From contig JAHBBC010000003.1 of NCBI GenBank assembly GCA_019915015.1, forward strand, positions 1,054,001 to 1,118,000: a DNA stretch of 64,000 bases. Reading direction: 5' to 3'. Positions 21,386-30,042 of this stretch are shown piece by piece (position 1 is the stretch's first letter; every line of letters begins with the position of its first letter). The position numbers and the translations under genes are program-made. This DNA comes from Auriscalpium vulgare (lineage: Eukaryota > Basidiomycota > Agaricomycetes > Russulales > Auriscalpiaceae). A model generated the notes under the pieces. That model did not search any database, was not told the origin of the DNA, and saw only the letters and a program-made list of their open reading frames with translations.

Positions 21386-21530
21386 AATGGCTGGGGAAGT
21401 GGGGCGTGTTTGAGTAGATGGGGGAGTCTGAGGAAATCTACCCTCTGCTAGCGTCGTCTTTATGCTCTTGATGTCTGCTTATCTTGTCCAATAAGGTGTC
21501 GTCCGTACTCCGCTCCGCTATCTCTTCTCC

Positions 21531-24500
21531 TCATTGGTCGGCCCTTTGTTTCCCCAGCTTCTTCAGCATCGTGTCCGTCATGTGGACTGCTGCGGGGTTC
21601 TTCTCGTGGAATTCTTCTACCAATTCCAGTGCGCTTCCCATGTCTGCTGCTGCGACCCACGAGTTCTCTGACTCGGGGTAGCCCTTCCATTGGACGAAGA
21701 ACTGTATGTTGTTCCGGTACTTTCGCGATTGGAGGATTGTCTTGATCTCCCATTGTTCTTGTCCTTCGTCATCGAGGTCAGGCGGTGGTCGTTCAAAGTT
21801 CTTCCCGTACTCCGCAGTCTCTCTGTACGGCGTTAGGAGATTGACGTGGAAAACCGGGTGAAGGCCTCGGTCCTTCCATTGCTTTGGAATATCCAGTTCA
21901 TACGTCACTGGCCCTAGTACCCGCTTGACCTTGAGGGGTCCGTAGCGTCTTGGTGCCAGTTTCGCCGTCGGATGTGTCGTTTTCAGATTGGTGGCTTCAA
22001 GTAATACCTCATCTCCTTCCTTCAGAGGCCGAAGGTTGTTTCGGATTCGGTTTGCCACCAATTGGTCTTTGACTTTTCGCGCCTCTCTCGCTTGCTGCCG
22101 TGCTTTGAGGAGGTCTCCCAGCCTTGCGGCTGCTGTCGGGACGTTGGACGTGATCATTCTCGGCATGATTGCTCGTGGTTGATATCCCATGAGTAACTCG
22201 AACGGGGACTTCTTTGTCGTGGAGTGTGGTCGGATGTTATGCGCGAATTCGGCCATAGGCAGTTGCTTCGCCCAATTGTCTTGCGCGTGGTTGCAGTATG
22301 CTCGAAGGTACTGCTCCAGTTCTTGGTTAACCCGTTCTGTTTGTCCGTCCGTCTGGGGATGGTATGCCGTGCTGATGTTCTGTTCTATGCCCAGGTTTGC
22401 GCATAACGCTCGCATTACCTTGGACGCGAATTGGGGACCTCTGTCGGATATAAATCGCTTCGGAAGTCCGAATCTTCGCCACACATGGGTGTACAGGAGC
22501 TCTGCCGTCTGTTCTGCCGTGATGGTTTCATTGCAAGGGATGAAATTTACCCCCTTCGTAAGATCGTGGTCCACCACGACCAAAATGGAGTCGAAACCAT
22601 CACTAACGGGCAATTTGACGATGAAATCGGCAGAGATTGTGTCGTAGGGGTGGGCGTCCGCTGCAGGTCGAATCGGCACAAGTGGCGCTTTTTTGCGATT
22701 GGGTAGATTCTTTACCGTCTGGCAATTGCCACAGCCATTGACGTATGCTGTGACATAGTCCTTCATTCCCGGCCAGTTGAATTCTTCTCGTATAAGGAGA
22801 AGAGTTTTGTCGATGCCAGGGTGTCCAAATGCCGGGTGATCGTGGAATCGCCGTAGTGCGTCTCGTCGACATGTTTCTGGAACAAAAGCTTTGCCTTGGT
22901 ATAACAAAACTGCCACTTGCCGTTCTGCGTCGTAGTCCGTCGACCAGCCGTTCTTTTTCTTGATACCCATCAGGTATTCCTCGTGGTGGTTATCGATTGC
23001 CTTCTCGATGTCCTCGCGTAATTGGTCCAGTCCTATGCTGGCCACTCCGCTTGTTTCTGCTGTTCGCACCTGTTGTCGTTGTTCCGGGTCTGTGAATAGT
23101 TCTTTGGGAAGGAGGATACGATCTTCGTTGTCCTTCTTTCCATCGTCTAGTTCCCAGTTGCGCGACATGTAGTCGGCAACGCCATTGGTTTTGCCCGGAA
23201 TATGAACGAGGTGTAGGTCGTACTGCATCAGTTCTTCGGCCCATCGGGCTTGTCTTCTGTTCAGCTTGTGTGCCTTTTTGAAATACGTCAGATTCTTGTG
23301 ATCTGTGCGTATCGTCACCGTGTGTTGTGCGTCTCGGAGATGATGTCTCCATGTCTCGAGAGCTCGCATCACCGCCAGGAGTTCACGATCATAGATGTTG
23401 TAGTTCCGTTCTTCTGGCGAGAAAGAGTGCGAGTCGAATGCGCATGGATGGAGTCGTCCCTGGTCATCCTTCTGTTGTAGTACCGCTCCGGAGGCAAAGC
23501 CTGACCCGTCCGTGTCCACGATGAAGGGCTTCGTTTGATCTGCCTGTACCAGGACTGGGGCTGTGGTAAAGCGTCGTTTGAGGTTATTAAACGCTCGTTC
23601 ACAGTCCGTGGTCCAAACGAATTCGTGTCCCTTTTTGGTGAGGTCATTCAGTGGCCTTGATATGCGTCCGAAGTCCTGGATGAACCGGCGGTAGAAGTTG
23701 GCGAAACCGAGGAATCCACGGACTTGCTTCACCGTGGTTGGTTGAGCCCATTCTTCAATACCGCGGATCTTGATAGGGTCCATGCGCGTATGTCCGTTTC
23801 CGATAATCATTCCGAGGTAATCGATTTCGTCTTCCTCGAAAGCGCACTTCTCCGGCTTCAGGAAGAAGTCATTATCCTGAAGTCGTTGGAGAACTTGTGT
23901 CACCAGTCGTCGATGTTCTTCGAGATCCTTTGTTGCGATAAGGATATCGTCCATGTATATGATGACCTTTCCTGTGGCAAGCAGATCTTTGAACAGCTCG
24001 TTCATCATCGTTTGAAAGGTTGCTGGCGAATTCGTGAGCCCAAAGAACATAACCAAGGGTTCGAATAGTCCCTGGTTTGTTTTGAATGCAGCCTTCCATT
24101 CATCGCCTTCCTTGATCCGAATATTGTTGTACCCCCATCGTACGTCGAACTTCGTGAAGATCTTGGCATCGTTGATGCGGTCGATAAGTTCGGGAATCAG
24201 GGGAAGGGGATAGTGATTCTTGATCGTTTTGTCGTTGAGCTGTCTGTAGTCTTGTACCGGACGGAGTTTGCCATCTTTCTTCTTTACGAAGAAGAAAGGG
24301 GATGCGTATGGTGAATTTGATGGACGAATGTATCCCTTCTTGACATGTTCTTCAAGCATTTTGTTCAATGCTTCTTGTTCTATTGCCGTCAAGGGATACA
24401 CCTTGCAGTCCATCGTCTTCGGAGCGTCGTCTTTTAGTTCTATTCCGTGATCCCAAGGTCGTTCTGCGGGGAATCGTTGTGCTTCTTCCTCTGAGAACAC

Positions 24501-24890
24501 CTTGTGGAACGGTCGATACTGCTCCGGTACCATTTCTTCAAATGTCTTGGCCGTCTTGTCCGCTGCTTGTTCCGCCATCTGTTGCGCCGGGGTTGTTCGT
24601 CTGAGAGTCTCCTCTGTGCATTCTGTTCCTCCGTACCCTGGGTTCCAGTAGATTTCGTCGTCATCTTTGACATCGATTGTGTCGAGTCCTTGTTCGGCGA
24701 AATATCCTCGTAGGAATTCTTCCGCTCCTTGTTCTGTCTGCGCCTTTGTCTCCATTTGGTGTACAAAGGCTTCCTTCATCCGCTGGATGCGCTGTCGTCG
24801 TCCAGCTTTCTTTTCGATCATCTTGATTGCAATAGACCGCCAGTTGGAGGTCTTCATCTGGCAAATCGGCGGGCATCGCTCGAATTGCAT
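21531..24890 (-). CDS. Pol of chromovirus B: RT-RNase H-integrase-chromodomain
   Basis: This is a 1119-residue frame. RT lies at about 160-340, with the catalytic YMDD. RNase H lies at about 430-550, with DTDGS and RTDHKNL. Next come the HHCC integrase finger (HPAFGHPGID then CGNCQ, about 690-735), the DDE integrase core (Asp in SADFIV, Asp in SDRGPQF, Glu in TERVNQELEQ) and a C-terminal chromodomain with FFVQWKGYPESENSW at about 1060. The chromodomain would guide integration to modified chromatin. The frame is open upstream of the first Met to a TAA at 24996-24998 that cuts it from the protease, so the natural N-terminus is not this Met. Length and motifs are otherwise complete. Confidence 0.95.
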   Translation of the reverse strand: MQFERCPPICQMKTSNWRSIAIKMIEKKAGRRQRIQRMKEAFVHQMETKAQTEQGAEEFLRGYFAEQGLDTIDVKDDDEIYWNPGYGGTECTEETLRRTTPAQQMAEQAADKTAKTFEEMVPEQYRPFHKVFSEEEAQRFPAERPWDHGIELKDDAPKTMDCKVYPLTAIEQEALNKMLEEHVKKGYIRPSNSPYASPFFFVKKKDGKLRPVQDYRQLNDKTIKNHYPLPLIPELIDRINDAKIFTKFDVRWGYNNIRIKEGDEWKAAFKTNQGLFEPLVMFFGLTNSPATFQTMMNELFKDLLATGKVIIYMDDILIATKDLEEHRRLVTQVLQRLQDNDFFLKPEKCAFEEDEIDYLGMIIGNGHTRMDPIKIRGIEEWAQPTTVKQVRGFLGFANFYRRFIQDFGRISRPLNDLTKKGHEFVWTTDCERAFNNLKRRFTTAPVLVQADQTKPFIVDTDGSGFASGAVLQQKDDQGRLHPCAFDSHSFSPEERNYNIYDRELLAVMRALETWRHHLRDAQHTVTIRTDHKNLTYFKKAHKLNRRQARWAEELMQYDLHLVHIPGKTNGVADYMSRNWELDDGKKDNEDRILLPKELFTDPEQRQQVRTAETSGVASIGLDQLREDIEKAIDNHHEEYLMGIKKKNGWSTDYDAERQVAVLLYQGKAFVPETCRRDALRRFHDHPAFGHPGIDKTLLLIREEFNWPGMKDYVTAYVNGCGNCQTVKNLPNRKKAPLVPIRPAADAHPYDTISADFIVKLPVSDGFDSILVVVDHDLTKGVNFIPCNETITAEQTAELLYTHVWRRFGLPKRFISDRGPQFASKVMRALCANLGIEQNISTAYHPQTDGQTERVNQELEQYLRAYCNHAQDNWAKQLPMAEFAHNIRPHSTTKKSPFELLMGYQPRAIMPRMITSNVPTAAARLGDLLKARQQAREARKVKDQLVANRIRNNLRPLKEGDEVLLEATNLKTTHPTAKLAPRRYGPLKVKRVLGPVTYELDIPKQWKDRGLHPVFHVNLLTPYRETAEYGKNFERPPPDLDDEGQEQWEIKTILQSRKYRNNIQFFVQWKGYPESENSWVAAADMGSALELVEEFHEKNPAAVHMTDTMLKKLGKQRADQ

Positions 24891-24995
24891 TGTTCCTTGG
24901 TTCCAGTCGATGTGTGGGTTGTTCTTCTGTAACCATGGAAGACCAAGGATAATGTTCTCTTGCCCGAGTTCCGTGACCAGGAATCGTGCTCGTCC

Positions 24996-25223
24996 TTAAT
25001 GTTCATCCATGGAGTAGTCCATCTCGACGTACTTCGTGACTACGCCCATTTTGTTGGGCGTTCCATCCGCATTTCTGACCGTGATGGGTCGCGGAAGTTC
25101 TTGAGCAGGGATCTTATAGCGGTCTACCAGCTTCTGATGCAAGAAGTTTGCGGTAGCACCACTATCGATCAACGCTGCTATCTCGGCTCTTTGTTCGCTC
25201 TGTAGTTGAATAGAAAAACGCAT
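24996..25223 (-). pseudogene. Protease part of chromovirus B pol, ended by nonsense codon
   Basis: The frame carries the retropepsin active site (ALIDSGATANF) about 17 residues from the first Met. It is in frame with pol downstream, but TAA at 24996-24998 interrupts the protease before its GLPWL strand. The frame is open upstream past the gag stop at 25298, so it is entered by a -1 shift from gag rather than by its own ATG. A CAA to TAA change is the simplest origin of the stop. Confidence 0.8.
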
Positions 25224-25268
25224 GGAATTTGACTGATTTCCGCGTACAAATACAGAGCGATGGAATAT

Positions 25269-25310
25269 GGCCCTCGTCCAAGCCGTCAGGTTTGGGCCTA
25301 AGCAAAATCC
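25269..25310 (-). promoter_or_regulatory. Candidate -1 ribosomal frameshift signal between gag and pol
   Basis: The minus strand reads CAG GAT TTT GCT TAG in the gag frame. It contains the heptamer G GAT TTT (25304-25310) two codons before the gag stop. Slipping back one base enters the open pol frame. Five bases downstream GGCCC (25294-25298) can pair with GGGCC (25269-25273). GGATTTT is a known shifty heptamer in some plant RNA viruses. The stem is only 5 bp, so a larger or pseudoknotted structure may be involved. Confidence 0.5.
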
Positions 25311-27004
25311 TGTTTCATGGATTCTTCGTAGAACTCTTCTTGTTCTTCGTCCTTCATGTTGTTGAACATTGCTACAAGGGTTCGGACGTCTAGCTTCGCG
25401 TCGTCGGACGATGAAGCGTATGTCGGGGGTTTCTCTTCCTTGTCCTTGTCTTTGGCTTCCTCCGTCTTGGCTTCTCTAGCCTTCTGGAATCGGCTGCGCC
25501 AATTGGTGGATGCCGAGGACGTCTTTTCCTTCTGCTTCCCTTTGTCGTTCGTCGCTTCAGGGCACTTTCCGATAAGGTGGCCCTTCTGCTTGCATTGGAA
25601 GCAACGTCCTTCGGCCATGAGCTTCTTCCTTTCGTCGGGGCTAAGGAAAACTCGTCGATTGTATGCCGAGGGAACGTTGTCAGGGGATGTGTCCATGGCG
25701 TCGGGATCGCGTTTCTTGCGATAGTCGCTTGAGCTTGAGTTGCTCTTCTTGTTCTGCCCTCCTTTGGGGTAGTGTCCTTCCTTCTTGTAGAAGGTTTCGC
25801 GGTCCATGTTTTCGGCCTCTAGGGCACAATGGAACCATCCTGTCTCCGGGATCTCCATGCCTCGCGCATCTTTGGATAGGCCTAGTGTCTCTGGCATCTT
25901 CTTCTCTCGGCTGAGCACCGATCGATAAAGCGCGTGGTTCAGACCGCGCTTAAAGAATTCCAGGGTGGACATGGAATCGGTTAGGCCTGCCATACGTTGG
26001 AGTCCTTTGAAGGTCGTGATATAGGTGTCGACCTCCCAAGCGTTCTGCTTGAGTTCTTGAAGTTCGCGGAATGCGGTCTCCTTCGGCTTTTGCGCGCCTC
26101 TTTCTTGCTCCAGTATTTCAAGGAGCTTCTCCGTCGATATCACCGCTGATGAGGTTCTGAGCACTGCTTCTTCCTGCATCGTCTCCTTCCAGTTGTCCAT
26201 GTCTGCTCCGGTGAGGAGAGTGAAGAGTAAGCCGTTCCTCTTCTTGTCGTTATCGTAGATGACATCGTTGATGGATGCGTAGATCATGAAGCTGTTCTTG
26301 AACGCTCTGAACTTGCTTCGAGCTCCATCGTACTTGTCCGGCTTCTGTCCGATCTCTTTGGTTGACATTGCGGCTGCTGGGTTCTGATAAAATGCGTGGG
26401 GTGCTGGGGGTGTAGGAGGTCTTGATGGTGGAAGCGGTGGTGTCGGTGGACGGAGTGGGGGTGATCGTGGAGGTGGAGAGGGATATGTCGATGGTGGTTC
26501 AAGGGGTCTGTCTGATTTCACCGAAGGTGATGATTCAATTGGATCGTATATTTCGCGGTATGCTTGATCAAAGCTTGATTCCGGTGGTGGATACTGGGGT
26601 AGTTCCGACGGATCGACTTCAATATCCTGATGGGATAATCCTGGTGCGACTGCTTCCCCTTTCGACGTCCCTGCTTGGGTACCGAGGGTCTGCGCGACTT
26701 GTGATGAATCGTGTCCAGGGAGTTCTGGATGTCCTGGATAATCGTAAGGAAATGGCCTGTCCTGGCTCACTATCCTAGTCTTTATAGTCTTTGGTGGGTC
26801 TGGAGCGTCAGGGCTCTCGAATTGTTGCCACCCTTCTCCGAGGTTGTAGAACCAACCAAGTCGAGTTGGTACTACTTTGAGTGTTCGGTTTTCGTCTCTT
26901 TCGAAGTAGTGTCCTAGGTGTTCGTTGTAGTCGATCTTTTCTGGGTATGAGTACCAATCTGAGGAGAATCGCTCTTCTCCTTTGATTTTCTTGAAGATCG
27001 CCAC
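25298..27004 (-). CDS. Gag of chromovirus B
   Basis: This is a 568-residue protein. An N-terminal region (1-90) of unknown fold is followed by a Pro-rich linker (about 140-210), a Gag capsid-like domain (about 215-390) and a CCHC zinc knuckle CFQCKQKGHLIGKC (about 472). The tail is acidic and ends two codons after a slippery heptamer. Start chosen at the first ATG, 36 bp inside the 5' LTR and next to the primer site, which leaves almost no leader. Gag forms the particle shell and packages RNA. Confidence 0.92.
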   Translation of the reverse strand: MAIFKKIKGEERFSSDWYSYPEKIDYNEHLGHYFERDENRTLKVVPTRLGWFYNLGEGWQQFESPDAPDPPKTIKTRIVSQDRPFPYDYPGHPELPGHDSSQVAQTLGTQAGTSKGEAVAPGLSHQDIEVDPSELPQYPPPESSFDQAYREIYDPIESSPSVKSDRPLEPPSTYPSPPPRSPPLRPPTPPLPPSRPPTPPAPHAFYQNPAAAMSTKEIGQKPDKYDGARSKFRAFKNSFMIYASINDVIYDNDKKRNGLLFTLLTGADMDNWKETMQEEAVLRTSSAVISTEKLLEILEQERGAQKPKETAFRELQELKQNAWEVDTYITTFKGLQRMAGLTDSMSTLEFFKRGLNHALYRSVLSREKKMPETLGLSKDARGMEIPETGWFHCALEAENMDRETFYKKEGHYPKGGQNKKSNSSSSDYRKKRDPDAMDTSPDNVPSAYNRRVFLSPDERKKLMAEGRCFQCKQKGHLIGKCPEATNDKGKQKEKTSSASTNWRSRFQKAREAKTEEAKDKDKEEKPPTYASSSDDAKLDVRTLVAMFNNMKDEEQEEFYEESMKQDFA

Positions 27005-27027
27005 TGCGTCGATGTAGACTTTGGGAG

Positions 27028-27037
27028 AGCCTATTCA
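27028..27037 (-). other. Self-priming primer-binding site of chromovirus B
   Basis: Two bases inside the 5' LTR the minus strand reads TGAATAGGCT. This is the exact complement of AGCCTATTCA in the LTR, at the predicted 5' end of the element RNA. Tf1/sushi-type chromoviruses prime reverse transcription in this way, with the RNA 5' end folding back on the primer site. No tRNA 3'-end complement beginning TGG is present here. Confidence 0.8.
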
Positions 27038-27039
27038 GA

Positions 27040-27481
27040 TGTTACACTCTAGCCCGCACGCGAGATGCGGGGAGAGGGTATCGGGGTCACGCACTAACAA
27101 CGCCGCAAGGAGTTGTAGTGGTATCGATGCAAGTCTAGATCGACCTGTCTGAGGGCGAGGGTACAAGATGAGAGGAGGTAGCCCTGCGCCGTTCTAGCAC
27201 ACACTTCAGAGTATCAGAGGGGATCAGATACAAATGAATAGGCTGAAGAGTCGTCGTATGTACACGGGGTTTATATAGTAAAGGGAGTCTTCCGTATCAG
27301 CCAATCAGTACGTGCGGGATACAAGTCCAACAGCTGTTGGGATGCATGCAGGAGGCCTGCAGGCATATCAGTCATGGATCAGTCATCCATCCGTCACATG
27401 ATAAAGTAAGGTGTTAGGGGATAAAAGAAAGAAAGTCATATGTCCGTGCCGTTACCAAGCGAGGCAGCGCGGCGTGTAACA
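27040..27481 (-). repeat. 5' LTR of chromovirus B with promoter
   Basis: Same 442-bp sequence as the left LTR. Read on the minus strand, TATATAAA at about 27270-27277 is followed about 33 nt downstream by AGCCTATTCA (27235-27244). This is the expected start of the transcript, and it is complementary to the primer site just inside the LTR. Confidence 0.97.
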
Positions 27482-27594
27482 CGTCGCTCGCTACACTTCC
27501 CCAGTGACAGCTGCAACTCTCCGAGCCCTCTGGTAGACCTGGGACACGCCCCCCAACTAAAACAGTACTACTCGACGAGCAGGGTTTGGTTTTG

Positions 27595-28182
27595 TCATCT
27601 GACCGCCTGTCCGACGAGTTTGGTCATCAACGTATAGTCGTCTGGCATTTCTACCAGATGACCGGAGTTGCTGCGTAGCTCGTTAAAGTAGCCAGCAACT
27701 CCTTTCTTGCGTGAGTAGCGAGTGCCGTAAAACGCACGGACCGCGTCTTGCGTCCCCGAGCTCATGATAAATCGGCTGTGAAGTCCGATTATCACTTGCT
27801 CAAAGGTCCAGTTACGCTTCTGGCGTCCCTCGGACTCGACCTCGTCGTGAAACCAAGTGGCGGCTGGGCCGCTCAGGTTTTGTCCAACGAAGTCAACACG
27901 GTAGGCGTCGTACTCCTCGCCGTTGATCCCGCTCAGCCGCATCACGCGGAGGAGCAAGGATCCCCACTCCTCCATTTTAGGGTGATTATCTTCTCCGTCA
28001 AATGGAGTGGGTGGGTTCTGCTTTATAGTTTTAACACCAGGAGGCAGCGCGTATGCTTCTGTGGTCCGTTTGCGGACCATTTCTACTATACGCTGCAGGG
28101 GCCGCAACTGAGATGTGGCTCCTATGGGCACGCTCGTACGGTTCCCTGTAGGGTTGAGTTCATTTACTCCCCGTAGGGTCAT
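27595..28182 (-). pseudogene. Gag capsid domain remnant (element C)
   Basis: A 195-codon frame with the retrotrans_gag pattern (FDGEDNHPKMEEWG, then RFIMSSGTQDAVRAFYGTRY), clearly related to the capsid region of element A. It starts with an ATG overlapping the TGA of the preceding frame (ATGA at 28179-28182), so the two halves of gag are shifted by one frame. It ends well short of the usual Gag length, after MTKLVGQAV. The rest of the element is missing. Confidence 0.8.
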
Positions 28183-29261
28183 CTTATGGGGCCTATGCTT
28201 GTATAAGCAGGCAGCCTTGGGCCTGCTGTGTACGACATATGGGATACAAACCCGTCGTCTACCTCTGTATAGTCAGAGGTGTCCCCGTCGGGATGATCAT
28301 CGCCGGCATCATATGCCGACATGATCTTGCGTACCGAGGGCGCAGCCGATACGCGGTCGCGACTCGGCTTCAACCCTGCAATCGCTGCAGCGCGGCGCTC
28401 GGCGCGTGCGTTCTGCTCGCTTGCGATCTTACGGAACCTGGCGCGCGGCGCAGGAATACTGGTGTTGCTTCTAATAGCCGCCGGAGGCTTCAACTTGTCG
28501 TTGCTGTCCTTATTTGACGCCTGCACGGGCGCCGAATTGTCATTCCTTATGGTGACAATGCTCTGTCTAGTGGGTGGAGCGTCCGTACTGCGGTATGCGA
28601 CATTACGATCTTTGCCAGACTCGGCAATAGCCTTCTCGACAGGCTGGAGGAGGTTGATCTCTACCTCCTCCTCCTCCTTGATCGCCTGCCTAAAGCCGTA
28701 CTGGCTGGCCAGGCGGTCAAGGCCTTGCGTCACTATGCGCGAGAATTCCTTGGCTTTGGCCACGGACTCCATCGACTGCTGGGCAGTGCAATGCGCTTCT
28801 TCGATCTGCGAGTCGTGCAGACCGAGCTGGACAATCATGTTGTCCAGCGCATCCCTCAGGATGTCGCTCCCCAGATTGGTTGGCACCACTGGGGGGCTGT
28901 TCGCCCTGTCATTGAAGGCGACCCCTATTCCCTTGCGGGAAGCAGGGATGAGTGGAGGAGTGGGCGACTGCCCGTCGCTCTGCTCCTCATGATTCAGCTC
29001 TGCCTCGACGTTGACAGACGAGCGCGAGGATACGCCCCGGTTTGAGGGGCCCTCGGGTGGCTGCTCCAGGGGAGCGTCGCCGCTGTCGGGTACGACGGGG
29101 CCGTTGTCAGGCGCCGTCGTCTCGACGCTCTGTCCAGACTCCTGAGTCTGTCCAGAGTCCACAGGAATCGTGGATGTCCCGTCCTTGTTGGAGGCGAGCC
29201 GCTCGGAGGTACGAGGGCCGCCACCGCCGGCGGGATTGCTGTTCTTCATTCCACTCGGCAT
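28179..29261 (-). pseudogene. N-terminal gag segment of element C
   Basis: A 360-codon Ser/Pro/Asp-rich frame with a predicted coiled coil (about 135-190), similar in composition and position to the N-terminal half of Gag of element A. It lies directly upstream of the capsid remnant in another frame, consistent with one frameshifted gag gene. The sequence to its right shares AAAAAAGTGTAA with the region upstream of element A gag, suggesting a related leader or LTR end. No LTR pair is identifiable. Confidence 0.7.
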
Positions 29262-29617
29262 ACTGTACTTGTTGTAGTTAGTTTACCAAATAAAACGATT
29301 TGCTCACTTGTTGTGGGCGTTCAAAAAAGTGTAATAGCTTGATGTTAGACTTAACGATCCCTCGGAGTGAACGCAACCCGTGTGCTCGTATTGGCAACAG
29401 TGGATGCGTACAAAGATGAGTGGATGTAGTCATGCCTCCTCGAGAGAGAGGAGGCGCGGCCTAACAGGTGCAAACAACCTGTTAGGCTCCTGTGCCAGCC
29501 TGGCTGGTCACAGGGAACCGGCGCGCTGGCTCCACGTGTCGGTAGCCTTGTGTTGCGCTTCTCAAGCGCTGCACGAGCGCGCTGCGCGCCCACACGCATA
29601 TGCTCCCCTTACAACTA
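29262..29617. other. Spacer between gag remnant and pogo element
   Basis: No gene is seen. It may hold the remains of the 5' end of element C. A short inverted repeat (CCTAACAGG..CCTGTTAGG, about 29460-29487) is visible. The last two bases TA are the target site of the pogo element. Confidence 0.5.
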
Positions 29618-29641
29618 CAGTCATAGACGGGTCCTCGGGTC
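29618..29641 (+). repeat. Left TIR of pogo element
   Basis: 24 bp, the exact reverse complement of 32542-32565. A second copy of its inner 17 bp follows directly in tandem. Confidence 0.95.
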
Positions 29642-30042
29642 AGGACGGGTCCTCGGGTCAGCGGCCTTTTGCTCCTCGAGTGTTGCAGCTATGGCCTCGG
29701 AAATTTCATATCTAAATGCTAGTTGTCCATAACACTGTACTGCAAAAACATCAAAATGCGTAGCTGCCAGTGATGCAGAGTTAGACATGATTTAGTGCCA
29801 GAAATCCATGTTCACCACTATGATCAGCTCTGTAGCTCGGGATTTGCACCACATGCTGCCCCCGTTTTTTCTGTATTACATCGACATACAATGACCATCT
29901 ATTTGCACAATATATCACTCTCAAGGCATACCAGCAATGGGCTGTTCCGAAAAACACTCGAGTTATCAGGTCACAACACGGGTTGCCTTTCCGGGACGTG
30001 CTCAGCACGTGTCGCGTCAACAACAACTCCCGAAGGCACCCA

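Larger units (their letters stand above)
19564..27481 (-). mobile_element. Structurally complete chromovirus (Ty3/Gypsy), 7918 bp (element B)
   Basis: The element is bounded by two 442-bp LTRs (19564-20005 and 27040-27481) that look identical by eye. It is flanked by the 5-bp direct repeat CGTCG (19559-19563 and 27482-27486). Minus-strand order: gag, protease, RT-RNase H-integrase-chromodomain, then an extra zinc-knuckle ORF before the 3' LTR. The identical LTRs imply recent insertion. However, pol carries an in-frame TAA at 24996-24998, and the extra ORF carries an in-frame TGA at 20309-20311. This copy is therefore either non-autonomous, mobilised in trans, or contains sequence errors. Confidence 0.97.
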
